Assembly: GCA_001872625.1 (NCBI GenBank) | Contig: MNXP01000054.1 | Location: forward strand, 1 to 64,000 | Source of the DNA: Bacteroidetes bacterium CG2_30_33_31 | GTDB lineage: Bacteria > Bacteroidota > Bacteroidia > Bacteroidales > UBA1556 | Direction of reading: 5' to 3' | Length of the DNA stretch: 64,000 bases | In this document: positions 19,794-30,855 of the stretch, piece by piece | Layout: every line of letters begins with the position of its first letter | Numbering within the stretch: the first letter of the stretch is position 1 | Program-made: the position numbers and the translations under genes | Notes under the pieces: model-generated | Told to the model about the DNA's origin: nothing | Seen by the model: only the letters and a program-made list of their open reading frames with translations | Databases searched by the model: none

Positions 19794-19815
19794 ATACTTA
19801 AAGGGAATGTTTATT

Positions 19816-21888
19816 CTATTTTTCTTCTGAGCTTTCAGCTTTAGCATTTTTTGCTTCTTCTTTGTCTTCGATATTCTTTAAAAATTCTTCAGCTTTTGCT
19901 TTTTCATTTTCTTGGAGCTCGACTTTCAAATCATTTAAGATACCCAAATCGCCAAGAGTTGTTTTTTCAACTTTGTCGTTAAGATTTTTGACAGCATTTG
20001 AGGTAGTAGCTTTGTTACTATTTTCCTTTTCTTTTTCAACCGCCCGTTTATCTTTATAGATTTTAGAGTGGGAGAGAATGATTTTCTTGTTTTCTTTATT
20101 AAATTCAATAACTGAGAATTCGTTAGTTTCATCATTAGCAAGCTGAGAACCATCTTCTTTTTGCATATAGCGTTTAGGTACAAATCCTTCAACACCATAA
20201 GGTAGAGTTATAATTGCACCTTTATCGCTTATTTGAGAAACAGTACCTTCGTGAATACTGTCGTTAGCAAAAACAGTTTCGAAAACATCCCAAGGATTTT
20301 CTTCTAATTGTTTGTGACCCAAACTTAATCTACGGTTTTCGGAATCGATATCGAGTACCACAACGTCGATTTTCTCACCAATTTTTGTAAACTCTGCTGG
20401 GTGAGAAATTTTCTTCGACCAGCTTAGGTCTGAAATATGAATTAATCCATCGACTCCTTCTTCAAGTTCAACAAAAATTCCGAAGTTGGTAAAGTTACGA
20501 ACGATTGCATTTTGTCTTGAGCCGATAGGGAATTTTGAAATTATCAATTCCCAAGGGTCTGGAATTAGTTGTTTTACCCCCATCGACATTTTGCGTTCTT
20601 CGCGGTCGAGAGTAAGAATAATAGCTTCAACTTCATCGCCAACTTTTAGGAAATCTTGAGCTGTTCGAAGATGTTGCGACCATGACATTTCAGAAACGTG
20701 AATCAGTCCTTCAACGCCTGGTGCAATTTCGATAAATGCGCCATAATCAGCTATTACAACAACTTTACCTTTAACTTTATCGCCGATTTTTAAATTAGCA
20801 TCTAAAGAATCCCAAGGATGAGAAGATAGTTGTTTCATGCCGAGGGCAATACGTTTTTTGCCTTCGTCGAAATCAAGAATAACGACTTGAATTTTCTGGT
20901 CAAGTTCAACAATTTCGTTAGGATGATTGATACGTCCCCAGCTAAGGTCAGTAATATGAATAAGACCATCGACTCCACCGAGGTCAACAAATACGCCATA
21001 AGAAGTAATGTTTTTAACGGTGCCTTCGAGAATTTGTCCTTTTTCAAGTTTGGACATAATCTCCACTTTTTGTTTCTCAAGTTCATCTTGGATAAGTGCT
21101 TTATGGGAAACAACAACGTTTTTGTATTCGTTATTAATTTTAACAACTTTGAATTCCATTGTTTTACCAACATAAACATCATAATCGCGAATAGGTTTCA
21201 CATCAATTTGTGAGCCTGGCAAGAAAGCTTCGATGCCAAAAACGTCAACAATTAATCCACCTTTTGTGCGGCATTTTACGAATCCATTTATTACTTCTTC
21301 GCTTTCTAATGCATCGTTTACGCGATCCCATGATTTCAATATTCTTGCTTTCTTGTGTGATAAGAGCAATTGTCCATTACTGTCTTCTTGGTTTTCGATA
21401 TATACATCAACTTTTTCACCTATAGTAACATTATCCTTGTATCTTAATTCGTTACGAGAAATAACGCCATCGGATTTATATCCGATATTGACGACAATTT
21501 CTCTTGAATTGATAGCCATGATGGTGCCGCTAACAACTTCTTTGTCATTGATTGATTTTAAAGTTTTGTCGTAAACATCAGCAAGGGTTTCTCTTTCCGA
21601 TTTTGAGTAAAGGTCTTTATCCTGCTCATAAGCATCCCAATTGAATTCTTCAAGACTAATGGCAGATGCTTTTTCAGTTTTTTTTAAGGTAATTACTTCA
21701 ACATCTTCTTCAGTAATGGCATCAACATCTTCTTCAGTTGTTGATTCGGTTTCTGCTACAGAATCTTCTTCAGTTTCTTCAGTAATTTCATTTACTTCGA
21801 TAGGAGTTTCAACATTTTGTTGAGCTGTTTCATCAGAGTGTTCTAATGTGATTTCAGCTTCTTCTAAATTATTAATTTCTTCAGCCAT
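19816..21888 (-). CDS. rpsA: 30S ribosomal protein S1 (acidic N-terminal extension)
   Basis: Repeated S1 domains (GTVKNITSYGVFVDLGGVDGLIHITDLSWGRINHPNE, GVEGLIHVSEMSWSQHLRT, EEGVDGLIHISDLSWSKKISHP). Confidence 0.96.
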   Translation of the reverse strand: MAEEINNLEEAEITLEHSDETAQQNVETPIEVNEITEETEEDSVAETESTTEEDVDAITEEDVEVITLKKTEKASAISLEEFNWDAYEQDKDLYSKSERETLADVYDKTLKSINDKEVVSGTIMAINSREIVVNIGYKSDGVISRNELRYKDNVTIGEKVDVYIENQEDSNGQLLLSHKKARILKSWDRVNDALESEEVINGFVKCRTKGGLIVDVFGIEAFLPGSQIDVKPIRDYDVYVGKTMEFKVVKINNEYKNVVVSHKALIQDELEKQKVEIMSKLEKGQILEGTVKNITSYGVFVDLGGVDGLIHITDLSWGRINHPNEIVELDQKIQVVILDFDEGKKRIALGMKQLSSHPWDSLDANLKIGDKVKGKVVVIADYGAFIEIAPGVEGLIHVSEMSWSQHLRTAQDFLKVGDEVEAIILTLDREERKMSMGVKQLIPDPWELIISKFPIGSRQNAIVRNFTNFGIFVELEEGVDGLIHISDLSWSKKISHPAEFTKIGEKIDVVVLDIDSENRRLSLGHKQLEENPWDVFETVFANDSIHEGTVSQISDKGAIITLPYGVEGFVPKRYMQKEDGSQLANDETNEFSVIEFNKENKKIILSHSKIYKDKRAVEKEKENSNKATTSNAVKNLNDKVEKTTLGDLGILNDLKVELQENEKAKAEEFLKNIEDKEEAKNAKAESSEEK

Positions 21889-21995
21889 AAATAAGGCATA
21901 AAATTGTGACTGCCTAAAATATCAGTCTGGTTAAACATTTAATGAATTAGTACCAAAAAAGTTAAGGTTATAAAAACCCATAAATTTTGGGGCTG

Positions 21996-22003
21996 CAAAA
22001 GTA
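21996..22003 (-). promoter_or_regulatory. Putative -7 element TACTTTTG for rpsA
   Basis: TAnnTTTG match about 108 bp upstream of the rpsA start; no clear -33. Confidence 0.35.
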
Positions 22004-22093
22004 GAATAATTATTTTAATAATTCGCCTTTAGGAAGAATTTTTTTATCAATTACTCAACTCATCAAAAAAATCTCAACAGAATAATTGGTTTT

Positions 22094-23155
22094 TTATTGA
22101 AATAATAATTTGAATTCTGCTTTAACTGGTTGATGATCAGAGTTTACAAATCCATTTGGAATATTTTCGAGACTAATTTTTTCGATATTTGGCGAAAGCA
22201 AGAAGAAGTCTATAACTGTGGTTAGGGTTTTCCCTTTAGTATATGGGATATCAACTCGTCTGTTTGTTGGATTTTTATTGTCGAAAGCCCACGTCCAGCC
22301 TTCTAAATAATCTGCCTTTATATTTATTTTGTCAATGTTATCCATTGGTTGATTTTTAAATTCAGGTTTGAAATCTGGAGGACATTGATTCCAGTCGCCA
22401 CCTACGATTATATAATTTCCTTTAGCATATTCGGCTTTAAGAAAAATAGATAATTGCTTCATTTGCTTGATTCTTAATGTGCCATCGTCATAGGCTGAAT
22501 TGTGAGTGTTGATTACAATTAATTCCTTGTTATTAGATGTTGGATATCTATTTACAAGGAAGCATCTATCGAGCATAAATAAACCTTTTGGCCATGAATA
22601 GTTGCCTATATAACTGTGTCTTACAACTTCTTTTGGTTGGTATTTGCTTATTGTCAAAATTCCACTTTCAACGGAGCCCATTGGGTTTGTGAAAGGAACT
22701 GGAACAAAAAATACATTATAATTCATGCCAAGAGAAGAGGAGTAGCCAACAAAATCGTTTGAAAATTTTTCAACCTCATTTATATGATACGACCTCATGG
22801 AATTTACATCTACTTCTTGCATTAACAAAAAGTCGATGCCTTTGTAATTTTTAAGAAAATTTTCGACTCCTAAAATATTCTTTTCTACTACTTCTTTTTC
22901 TGGATAAACTTGTTTGCCTCCATCATAAAAAAAGTCCATTTCCTTATTTAAACCACAATAACCAATATTCCATGAAAGGAAATTTAGTTGATAACCGGCA
23001 GAATCGATTTGAATTATATCTGCTTTGTTGGAGGTGGAGACAACAATTTCTTCTTCAGGATCATAATCAGAGATGGTGGCATAGGCTATTATTGAGCCCA
23101 AAACCAATGCTATGGCTAAAATTATAAAACCAAAAATCTTTAAAGCTTTTTTCAT
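22094..23155 (-). CDS. Endonuclease/exonuclease/phosphatase family protein, membrane anchored
   Basis: N-terminal TM; LSWNIGYCG, LLMQEVD, INTHNS, GGDWNQ, NSDHQPVKAEF. Confidence 0.88.
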   Translation of the reverse strand: MKKALKIFGFIILAIALVLGSIIAYATISDYDPEEEIVVSTSNKADIIQIDSAGYQLNFLSWNIGYCGLNKEMDFFYDGGKQVYPEKEVVEKNILGVENFLKNYKGIDFLLMQEVDVNSMRSYHINEVEKFSNDFVGYSSSLGMNYNVFFVPVPFTNPMGSVESGILTISKYQPKEVVRHSYIGNYSWPKGLFMLDRCFLVNRYPTSNNKELIVINTHNSAYDDGTLRIKQMKQLSIFLKAEYAKGNYIIVGGDWNQCPPDFKPEFKNQPMDNIDKINIKADYLEGWTWAFDNKNPTNRRVDIPYTKGKTLTTVIDFFLLSPNIEKISLENIPNGFVNSDHQPVKAEFKLLFQ

Positions 23156-23290
23156 AGTGTTTGAGTTTGTATTGTCAAAAGTAATTATTTTATTTGAGAT
23201 ATGGATTCATAATATTAAATTTTTACAATAATTATTTCTATATCTTCGTGCATTAATTTTTAAGAATTCTTTATGGTAGAGGAAAGTTTA

Positions 23291-23764
23291 ATGAAAATTG
23301 CTGTTTTTCCAGGAAGTTTCGACCCAATAACTGTAGGACATGAGAGTGTAATTAATAGAGCTTTAGCGCTTTTTGATAAAATAATAATTGCTGTTGGAGT
23401 AAATTCTTCAAAAAATAATATGTTTACTATCGAAGAAAGAATTGAGTTTATTGAAGATACTTTTTCGACGGAGAATAAAATTCAAGTTGTAAATTATGAG
23501 GGACTTACTGTTGATTTTTGCAAAAAAAACAATGCCAAATTTATTTTAAGAGGTCTTCGTACGGCAGCTGATTTTGAGTTTGAAAGAAGCATAGGCCAGG
23601 TAAATACCATTATGGATTCGAGCATCGAAACAATATTTTTGCTTACCTCAGCAGCCCATGCACCCATAGCTTCATCGGTGGTGAGAGATATTATCAAAAA
23701 TCGTGGTGATATAACTGATTTGGTTCCAAAAGCGATTGAAAAGTATTTCAAGAAATTGAAATAA
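23291..23764 (+). CDS. coaD: Phosphopantetheine adenylyltransferase
   Basis: MKIAVFPGSFDPITVGHESVINRAL, RGLRTAADFEFERSIGQVN, SSVVRDI. Confidence 0.97.
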   Translation: MKIAVFPGSFDPITVGHESVINRALALFDKIIIAVGVNSSKNNMFTIEERIEFIEDTFSTENKIQVVNYEGLTVDFCKKNNAKFILRGLRTAADFEFERSIGQVNTIMDSSIETIFLLTSAAHAPIASSVVRDIIKNRGDITDLVPKAIEKYFKKLK

Positions 23765-23809
23765 TAAAATATATCAATGTTTCGTTAAGCATCGAATAAA
23801 TTCTGAATT

Positions 23810-25225
23810 ATGAAACTCCAAATCTCCATTTTATTATTTTTTTTTCTTGCGATAAACCTCATTAGCAGTGCCAAAACAACTATTAAAATAAATTTTCCAG
23901 GTAGCCAAGGCAGAAAAGCTTTATTGTGGACTTATTCTGATTTCATCTCTTATCAGCAAATAAAAAATAGTGAAACTACAATCGACAGTAATGGAAAGTT
24001 TAATTTTTCACTTACCAATTCGCAGATAACTTTTGTTACTATTCAGGTGGAATTTCTGAAAATCGAATTTTATGTGGAGCCAAATATGGATTATGAAATT
24101 GAGGTTGATAAAGTTGACTTTAATAACCGAGATTTATTCCCTCAAGAGATGATTGGCTATTTAAATCCTCAATTTAAAATAGTGAAACCTACTAAACATG
24201 AGCTTAATAGCGAATTAGCTATGGTTACCAAGGTTTTTGATTCATTTTTTGATACAGCTTATCTTTACCTTTATCAATCGCGTTTGCCACAGGAAACTGT
24301 TGAAATATTTAAGGCTCAAGCGGACTCAATAAAATCTATCATAAAAAGCGATTTTGTTAAGAAATTTATAGAAATTCAACTTGCAAATTTGGATTTAATA
24401 ACAAGGAAAGTTAATACAAAATATATTGTCGATAATTATTTTAAAAGTACCAATATATTGTATAACAACAGATTATATATGGATTTCTTTAATTCTTTTT
24501 GGTCTAAATACCTTCTTACAAGCATAAAAGGATTAAAATATGGGGAACTTGACTCTGTAATAAATAATGGACAAAGCTATTATTCATTGACGCGTTTAAT
24601 AGAGAAAGACGAGTTTTTAAAAGAGCCTAAATTACGTGAGTTGGTGGTGCTTCGCAATCTTAATCAAATGTATGCCGACAGAAGATTTAGCAAAGTTGCC
24701 ATTCAAAATATTTTATCGGATATTGCAGCCAAAGGACTAAACGCAGAAAATAAAAAAATTGCTACAAATATTAGAAAATCTCTTATGTGGAATGCTGAAA
24801 GTAAAGCAGCAGATTTTGCATTGCCAAGCTTTAATAATGAAATATATTCCCTAAAAAGCTTTGAAGGAAAATATATTTACTTAAATTTTTGGGATGATAA
24901 ATGCCCTAAATGCTTGGCAGAAATGGATTTAGAAAAGGAATTAGTTTACGATTTTGACGATATTATTAACTTCGTGAGTGTATATGTGGGTCCTGATACT
25001 AACTTGGCAAAAACGATTATTGAGAATCGTGATTACAAATGGATAAATCTGTATTACAATCATGATTTTGAATTTCTTAGAAACTATAAGGCCGAAATAT
25101 TACCTTTACATATTCTAATTGATAAAAATTCTAATATGGAATGGTTCCCTGCAGCTTTGCCCAGCGAAGATTTCAAGAATCTGTTTCTTGAGATGTTGAA
25201 TGAAAAAAAAGGAAATCTTAAATAA
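23810..25225 (+). CDS. Secreted thioredoxin-like (TlpA-type) redoxin protein
   Basis: Signal peptide; C-terminal AADFALPSFNNEIYSLKSFEGKYIYLNFWDDKCPKCLAEMDLE with CPKC. Confidence 0.82.
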   Translation: MKLQISILLFFFLAINLISSAKTTIKINFPGSQGRKALLWTYSDFISYQQIKNSETTIDSNGKFNFSLTNSQITFVTIQVEFLKIEFYVEPNMDYEIEVDKVDFNNRDLFPQEMIGYLNPQFKIVKPTKHELNSELAMVTKVFDSFFDTAYLYLYQSRLPQETVEIFKAQADSIKSIIKSDFVKKFIEIQLANLDLITRKVNTKYIVDNYFKSTNILYNNRLYMDFFNSFWSKYLLTSIKGLKYGELDSVINNGQSYYSLTRLIEKDEFLKEPKLRELVVLRNLNQMYADRRFSKVAIQNILSDIAAKGLNAENKKIATNIRKSLMWNAESKAADFALPSFNNEIYSLKSFEGKYIYLNFWDDKCPKCLAEMDLEKELVYDFDDIINFVSVYVGPDTNLAKTIIENRDYKWINLYYNHDFEFLRNYKAEILPLHILIDKNSNMEWFPAALPSEDFKNLFLEMLNEKKGNLK

Positions 25226-25266
25226 ACTATTTTGTATTAAAAAGAATTTCTCTAAAGCTTTTTCAA

Positions 25267-25842
25267 CTATTTTTTCCATTTAAAAGTTTTAATTAAAACC
25301 TTAATGTCTTTTTCAATATCTTGAATTACTGGCGATAAAGAATCATTTTTTGGAGCCATATTAAAATATAATGCCCCTCTTAGAAAATTATTTACACTGT
25401 CGGTAAGGTAGAAATTTATTGGCGAAGCAACATTATTTCCTTTGATATAATAGATTAACCCATAGAGTTTTCTCGAATTATCAATCACAGCTTCCGATTC
25501 AATATCAGCTGCCATGGAGGCATGTTTAAATGCTAAATCATGGCTTTCATTAATATATTTCGATAAGGAAGTATCCATTTTGATATAGCTGATATAGATT
25601 TTAGCTTTAAATTTTGGATAAAAAATATCCAACCAATATGGATTATTATCTTTAAAAGAATTAATCTGTGCATAATCGGCATAATCAAAAGAGTAGGGGA
25701 GCTCCTTTTGATTCAGGTTATAATAGTTGTGTTTTGGAATATCTATTCTGAAATTTCCTACAGGTTTTGGAATCACATCGCTGGTACATGATAAAATGCT
25801 TATCCCTAAAAATATAACTAATGCACAGGTATTCAATTTCAT
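25267..25842 (-). CDS. gldD: Gliding motility lipoprotein GldD
   Basis: Lipobox ISILSC; PKPVGNFRIDIPKHNYY; directly downstream of gldE. Confidence 0.85.
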   Translation of the reverse strand: MKLNTCALVIFLGISILSCTSDVIPKPVGNFRIDIPKHNYYNLNQKELPYSFDYADYAQINSFKDNNPYWLDIFYPKFKAKIYISYIKMDTSLSKYINESHDLAFKHASMAADIESEAVIDNSRKLYGLIYYIKGNNVASPINFYLTDSVNNFLRGALYFNMAPKNDSLSPVIQDIEKDIKVLIKTFKWKK

Positions 25843-27179
25843 AACATCTTCAATTTTATGCGTTTGATTCGGCGATTGTCCATCATTAAAACTTCAAACT
25901 CAATATTATTATATTTTATAATGTCGTTAATTTTTGGAAATTCACCTTTTAATTCTAATATCAAACCCGCAATTGAATCTGATTCACCTTTAATTTTATC
26001 AAAGTAATAAGCATCGATATTTATAATTTTGCAAAGGTCGTTGATAGAAGTTTTGGCATCAAAAACCCAAGTTTTCTCATCAATTTTCTTATAACTTAGG
26101 CTATCCTCTTTTATGTCGAATTCGTCGCTAATTTCTCCAACTATTTCTTCAAGAATATCTTCGAGAGTAACTATACCAGAGGTTCCACCATATTCATCGA
26201 CTACTATGGCGAGATGGATTTTTTTCTTTTTAAACTCTTGAAGCAAGTCATTAATTTTTTTATTCTCAGGTACAAAGAAAGCTTGTCGAATTAAATCTTG
26301 CCAATGGAATAATTTGTCGTTGAGGTGTGAAAGTAAATCTTTGATATAAAGAACACCTTCTACACCATCGTAATTTTCTTTGAAAATAGGAATTCTGGAA
26401 TAGCCTTGCTCTTTTATTAATTCAATGAGTTGTTCGGTAGGTGTAGAAATATTAACGGCAAATACATCTACTCGAGCTTTCATTATTTCTTTTACATCAG
26501 TTTCTCCAAAAGTGGTGATGCTCTTCAGAATTTTAGCTTCTTCCAACTCACTTTTATTATTATTAGCGTTTGCAATTTCAACAATTTCCGACAATTCGCT
26601 CATCGTTAGTGATGCTTTTTTCTTAAGCATTGATTTATCAATAATATTGGTAGACACCACAAGAACATGCACCAAAGGTTTGAAAATTTTGCCCAAAATA
26701 CTTAAGGGAGTAGCCATTAATCTTGCAAAAGGTTCGGATTTTTGGCGTGCGTAAATTTTTGGCATTATTTCACCAAAAAGCAACATTATTGAGGTTATAA
26801 AAATAACTTCAACAAAAAATCCTAAAGCTGGAAAGGATGAGAAATCGAATAAAACATTTGACAGCCAAGCTGATATTAAAACTATTGCTACATTAATAAA
26901 ATTATTGGAAATCAGAATAATAGCAAGCAAATGCTTTGGCTTTTCAATTAATGAAAGTATCATTTTGTCCGATAAATTCTCTGAATTTTCTATTTTTTTT
27001 AAGAAACTGTGGTTAAGAGAAAAGAATGCAATCTCAGCACCAGAGATAAGACCTGAAAAAATTAATAGCAAAATAATAATTATAAATCCATATATTTCTG
27101 AAATATCAAAGGGTTTAATAATATCAAATATGGAAGATATATTATTAAGGATTAAGAAATTAGATAAACTTACACCCAT
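25839..27179 (-). CDS. gldE: Gliding motility-associated protein GldE (CNNM/CBS/CorC domains)
   Basis: DUF21 TM region, CBS ([31 protein letters not shown]), [31 protein letters not shown]; overlaps gldD. Confidence 0.88.
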   Translation of the reverse strand: MGVSLSNFLILNNISSIFDIIKPFDISEIYGFIIIILLLIFSGLISGAEIAFFSLNHSFLKKIENSENLSDKMILSLIEKPKHLLAIILISNNFINVAIVLISAWLSNVLFDFSSFPALGFFVEVIFITSIMLLFGEIMPKIYARQKSEPFARLMATPLSILGKIFKPLVHVLVVSTNIIDKSMLKKKASLTMSELSEIVEIANANNNKSELEEAKILKSITTFGETDVKEIMKARVDVFAVNISTPTEQLIELIKEQGYSRIPIFKENYDGVEGVLYIKDLLSHLNDKLFHWQDLIRQAFFVPENKKINDLLQEFKKKKIHLAIVVDEYGGTSGIVTLEDILEEIVGEISDEFDIKEDSLSYKKIDEKTWVFDAKTSINDLCKIINIDAYYFDKIKGESDSIAGLILELKGEFPKINDIIKYNNIEFEVLMMDNRRIKRIKLKML

Positions 27180-27204
27180 TTAAAAATTATTAAAATGTTG
27201 GTGG

Positions 27205-27212
27205 CAAAAATA
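27205..27212 (-). promoter_or_regulatory. Putative -7 element TATTTTTG for gldE-gldD
   Basis: TAnnTTTG match 26 bp upstream of gldE. Confidence 0.4.
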
Positions 27213-27244
27213 TAATAAATTAATAAGACATCTCATAAAATATC

Positions 27245-27252
27245 TAATTTTG
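27245..27252 (+). promoter_or_regulatory. Putative -7 element TAATTTTG for the thioesterase gene
   Basis: TAnnTTTG match 40 bp upstream of 27293. Confidence 0.4.
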
Positions 27253-27292
27253 CCAGCATATATCAAAATTTTCAAATTTCAGAGATTATTCG

Positions 27293-27811
27293 ATGGCAAA
27301 AACTAAAATTAAAAGGGAAGATATTCATGATATTAAAGACAGTAAAGAGTTGATATTTCCAAAAAATTATGGAGAAGGGACTTCTTTTGTTGTAGGCGAT
27401 GATGACGAAAACAGGCTGATTGTTAAGTACTTCCTTCGTAATATCGACAAGAAATTTATCGCTAAAGTCTATTTTGGTGCAAAAACACAAGGGCCAGCGT
27501 CGCATGTTCATGGTGGAGCAATGGCAGCGGTTTTAGATGAAGCTATGGGTTTGGCCGCATGGGCTGCTGGCTTTTCTGTGGTCGCCAAAACTATTTCAGT
27601 TGATTATATTTCCTTGCTGCCTCTGCACACTTTAGCTACAGTGGAAACAAATGTTGAAAAAGTTGATGGTCGGAAAATTTTTATGTCTGCAAAGTTAATT
27701 GATGAGCTTGGCAAAGTATATTGCTCATCTACTGGATTATATATCACATTGCCCTTGGGAACTTTTAGTGCCGATGGATTTCATGAAGAACTTCTTAAGC
27801 AAGTTTTATAA
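27293..27811 (+). CDS. PaaI/hotdog-fold thioesterase
   Basis: GPASHVHGGAMAAVLDEAMGLAAWAAGFSVVAKTISVDYISLLPL. Confidence 0.88.
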   Translation: MAKTKIKREDIHDIKDSKELIFPKNYGEGTSFVVGDDDENRLIVKYFLRNIDKKFIAKVYFGAKTQGPASHVHGGAMAAVLDEAMGLAAWAAGFSVVAKTISVDYISLLPLHTLATVETNVEKVDGRKIFMSAKLIDELGKVYCSSTGLYITLPLGTFSADGFHEELLKQVL

Positions 27812-27835
27812 TGGATATTTTGAAAAAATAGCATA

Positions 27836-27870
27836 AAAAAATCCCCGCTTATAATATATCAGCGAGGATT
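27836..27870 (-). terminator. Intrinsic terminator downstream of htpG
   Basis: Minus-strand AUCCUCGCU ... AGCGGGGAU followed by a U tract. Confidence 0.85.
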
Positions 27871-27887
27871 TAATTGCTTTAGACCTT

Positions 27888-29798
27888 CTATTTTTCAGGT
27901 TTAATAATTTCAACAGAGCGTTTAATAAATTCAGCCAAGTCTTTACCTTTTAATAAGTTTTGAGATAACATTGCTAAATCAATAAGCTGTTTCACAATCT
28001 TTTCCTTGTGTTCTTCATCATTATCATTCACCAGTTGATAAACTAATGCATGATTTGAATTTACAACCAAATTGTATTGGTCTGGAAGTTCGCCATAAAA
28101 TGACATTCCGCCGCCACCACCCATAGCTTGCATATCTTTCATACGTCTCATAAATTCAGGTTGATTAATTTGAACTGCTTGTTCATCTTCGTTCATACTT
28201 TCAAAAACCACAGAATATGATTTGGAATCTAAGGACTTTTCAAAAACGGATTTTATCTTATTTTGCTCATCTTCAGATATTTTTGATGGAATTTGCTCGT
28301 CTTTTTTGATGAGTTTATCAATTGTATCAGCGTCAACACGAGAGAAACTAAATTTTTCTAATTTCTGTTCCAATTGATTTATAAAGTGGCTATCTAAAAT
28401 ACCATCCATTAGCAGCACATCGTAATTGCGATTTATGGCAGTTTCGATATAACTATATTGAGCATCTAAATCATTGGAATAAAGAGCTATTAATTTGCCA
28501 TCTTTATCTGTCTGAAGTTCTTTTATTTTCTCCTTATATTCTTCAATGGTAAAATATTTTTCGTCTAAGTTTCTAAACAAAGTAAATTTCTCTGCTTTTT
28601 CATAGAATTTTTCATCTGAGAGCATTCCATATTCTATAAAAACTTTAATATCGTTCCATTTTTTCTCGAAAGATTCACGGTCATTTTTGAAATTATCTTC
28701 CAGTTTATCAGCAACTTTTTTGGCTATATGGTTAGAAATCTTCTTTACATTTGAATCGCTTTGCAGATATGAGCGCGACACATTCAAAGGAATGTCGGGA
28801 GAATCGATAACACCATGAAGAAGTGTCAAAAATTCAGGAACAATATCTTTTACGTCGTCGGTAATAAAAACTTGATTAGAATAAAGTTGAATCTTATCTT
28901 TCTGTATTTCAATATTTTTCTTGATTTTTGGGAAATAGAGTATTCCCGTCAAATTAAAAGGATAATCAACATTTAGATGAATCCAAAACAGAGGTTCATC
29001 GAATTGCATAGGATAGAGTTCGCGATAGAAATTGATATAGTCTTCATCTTTCAATTCGGTAGGAGATTTTTTCCATAAAGGCTTGGTATTATTGATTATG
29101 CGTGGAATTTTTATTTCCTTCTTTTCAGCTTTGCCGTCTTTATCTTTCTTTTCATCATCATCCACCCATTTGGATTCTTCGCCAAATTCAATTTCTACAG
29201 GTAAAAATTTGCAGTATTTATTCAGAATTCCTAAAATGCGCTGTTCATCTAAAAACTCTTTAGATTCCTCAGAAACGTGGAGTATAACTTCCGTTCCTCT
29301 ATTTTTTTTGTCTGAATCTTCTATAAGATATTCTGGGCTGCCATCACATTCCCAACGAACAGCCTTTGTTCCAGGTCCTTTTTTATAGCTTTTCGATTTT
29401 ATTTCCACTTTTTCGGAGACCATAAATGCTGAGTAGAAGCCAAGACCAAAATGACCAATAATATTTGTGCCATCAATATCTTTAAACTTTTCAACAAACT
29501 CTTCGGCACTCGAGAATGCAATCTGATTTATATATTTTTCAATCTCTTCTGCCGTCATTCCTATACCACTATCAATAATTTTTATGGTTTTTCCCTTGGA
29601 ATCTAAGACAATTTTAATTGTCAAATCTCCTAATTCTACATCAGATTTTCCTCCTCTTACAAGGGCTTTCATTTTCTCGGTAGCATCTTCAGCATTAGAT
29701 ATTAATTCCCTTAAAAATATTTCATGATCAGAATATAGGAATTTTTTTATAACCGGAAAAATGTTTTCGGTTTGCACATTTATCTTACCTTTTTGCAT
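27888..29798 (-). CDS. htpG: Chaperone HtpG (Hsp90)
   Basis: LRELISNAEDATEKM, IKIIDSGIGMTAEEI, IGHFGLGFYSAFMVS, LNVSRSYLQSD. Confidence 0.98.
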   Translation of the reverse strand: MQKGKINVQTENIFPVIKKFLYSDHEIFLRELISNAEDATEKMKALVRGGKSDVELGDLTIKIVLDSKGKTIKIIDSGIGMTAEEIEKYINQIAFSSAEEFVEKFKDIDGTNIIGHFGLGFYSAFMVSEKVEIKSKSYKKGPGTKAVRWECDGSPEYLIEDSDKKNRGTEVILHVSEESKEFLDEQRILGILNKYCKFLPVEIEFGEESKWVDDDEKKDKDGKAEKKEIKIPRIINNTKPLWKKSPTELKDEDYINFYRELYPMQFDEPLFWIHLNVDYPFNLTGILYFPKIKKNIEIQKDKIQLYSNQVFITDDVKDIVPEFLTLLHGVIDSPDIPLNVSRSYLQSDSNVKKISNHIAKKVADKLEDNFKNDRESFEKKWNDIKVFIEYGMLSDEKFYEKAEKFTLFRNLDEKYFTIEEYKEKIKELQTDKDGKLIALYSNDLDAQYSYIETAINRNYDVLLMDGILDSHFINQLEQKLEKFSFSRVDADTIDKLIKKDEQIPSKISEDEQNKIKSVFEKSLDSKSYSVVFESMNEDEQAVQINQPEFMRRMKDMQAMGGGGGMSFYGELPDQYNLVVNSNHALVYQLVNDNDEEHKEKIVKQLIDLAMLSQNLLKGKDLAEFIKRSVEIIKPEK

Positions 29799-29953
29799 AT
29801 TATTTCTGTTTATAATTGATTTGTATTTTGAGGCTCGATATTAGTCAAAGGTTATGCCAGCACCCTAAAACTGACATATTGGCAAATTTAAAATCAAATT
29901 TTTTTTGAAATTTTTCTCTGCAATATTTTATAATTTAAAAGTATTAATCATTT

Positions 29954-29961
29954 TATCTTTG
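29954..29961 (+). promoter_or_regulatory. Putative -7 element TATCTTTG, 4 nt before the start codon
   Basis: TAnnTTTG match; implies a leaderless or near-leaderless mRNA. Confidence 0.45.
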
Positions 29962-29965
29962 CTAA

Positions 29966-30820
29966 ATGAGTTCAATCGAAAATTATATAATATTTAACGG
30001 CAAAATACTTAAGCATAAAGCATTTACCTTGAAAACCAGCAATAGGAGTTTTCTCTATGGCGATGGATTATTTGAATCGATTCGCGTAATTGATGGTACA
30101 CCACTTTTTTTGTACGACCACTTGTCGAGATTACATAGTGGCATGAAGTTGCTTAAAATGTCTTTTGAATATGATATAATTCCTGATTTTGAAAACCTAT
30201 TTTATGAACTTTTAAAGGCTAATAAAATTGATACTGGAGCATATATTAGGCTTAATGTCTTTAGAAAAGATGGTGGTAAATATTTACCAACAAATAGAAA
30301 TGTTGATTTTTTGATAGAAATATTTAGGATTCAAAATGAATTTTTATTGCAAACCCAAAAAGTTACTCTTGGAATTTTTTCAGACCTACTAAAACCAATA
30401 AATATCTTAAACTTAATAAAAAGCAATAATGCTCAGTTTTTTGTGATGGCATCGATTTATGCAAGCGAAAATAATTTTGATGAAGTGCTGATTTTAAATG
30501 AGAACAAACAAATTATTGAAGCCACATCTTCCAATTTATTTGCAATTATTGGAAATAAATTAATAAGTCCACCCTTGGATTCTGGTGTTCTTCCAGGAAT
30601 TATGCGTAAGCAAGTGCTGAAATTATGTGATGAATTAGGCTTCGAAATATTAGAGCAATGTCCTACCCAAAGTCAGCTTATTGAGGCCGATGAAATTTTT
30701 CTCACTAACGCAATTATTGGAATAAAAGCTGTTGATTTTTTTATTAATAAAAATTACGCTAAGACACAATCTACCAAATTATTACAAAAAATTAGTTTGA
30801 TAAAAGATACTTCTCTTTAA
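29966..30820 (+). CDS. Aminotransferase class IV (aminodeoxychorismate lyase / BCAT-like)
   Basis: FLYGDGLFESIRV, YIRLNVFR, EATSSNLFAIIGNKLISPPLDSGVLPGIMRKQVL. Confidence 0.9.
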   Translation: MSSIENYIIFNGKILKHKAFTLKTSNRSFLYGDGLFESIRVIDGTPLFLYDHLSRLHSGMKLLKMSFEYDIIPDFENLFYELLKANKIDTGAYIRLNVFRKDGGKYLPTNRNVDFLIEIFRIQNEFLLQTQKVTLGIFSDLLKPINILNLIKSNNAQFFVMASIYASENNFDEVLILNENKQIIEATSSNLFAIIGNKLISPPLDSGVLPGIMRKQVLKLCDELGFEILEQCPTQSQLIEADEIFLTNAIIGIKAVDFFINKNYAKTQSTKLLQKISLIKDTSL

Positions 30821-30855
30821 AGTATTTTGCATTCTGTACATCAACTTTTAGAACT

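Noticed and set aside
20830-21574. Long antisense ORFs opposite rpsA (127 aa, 113 aa, 71 aa)
   Set aside because: Fully overlap a strongly supported ribosomal protein gene on the other strand; low-complexity translations with no family resemblance.
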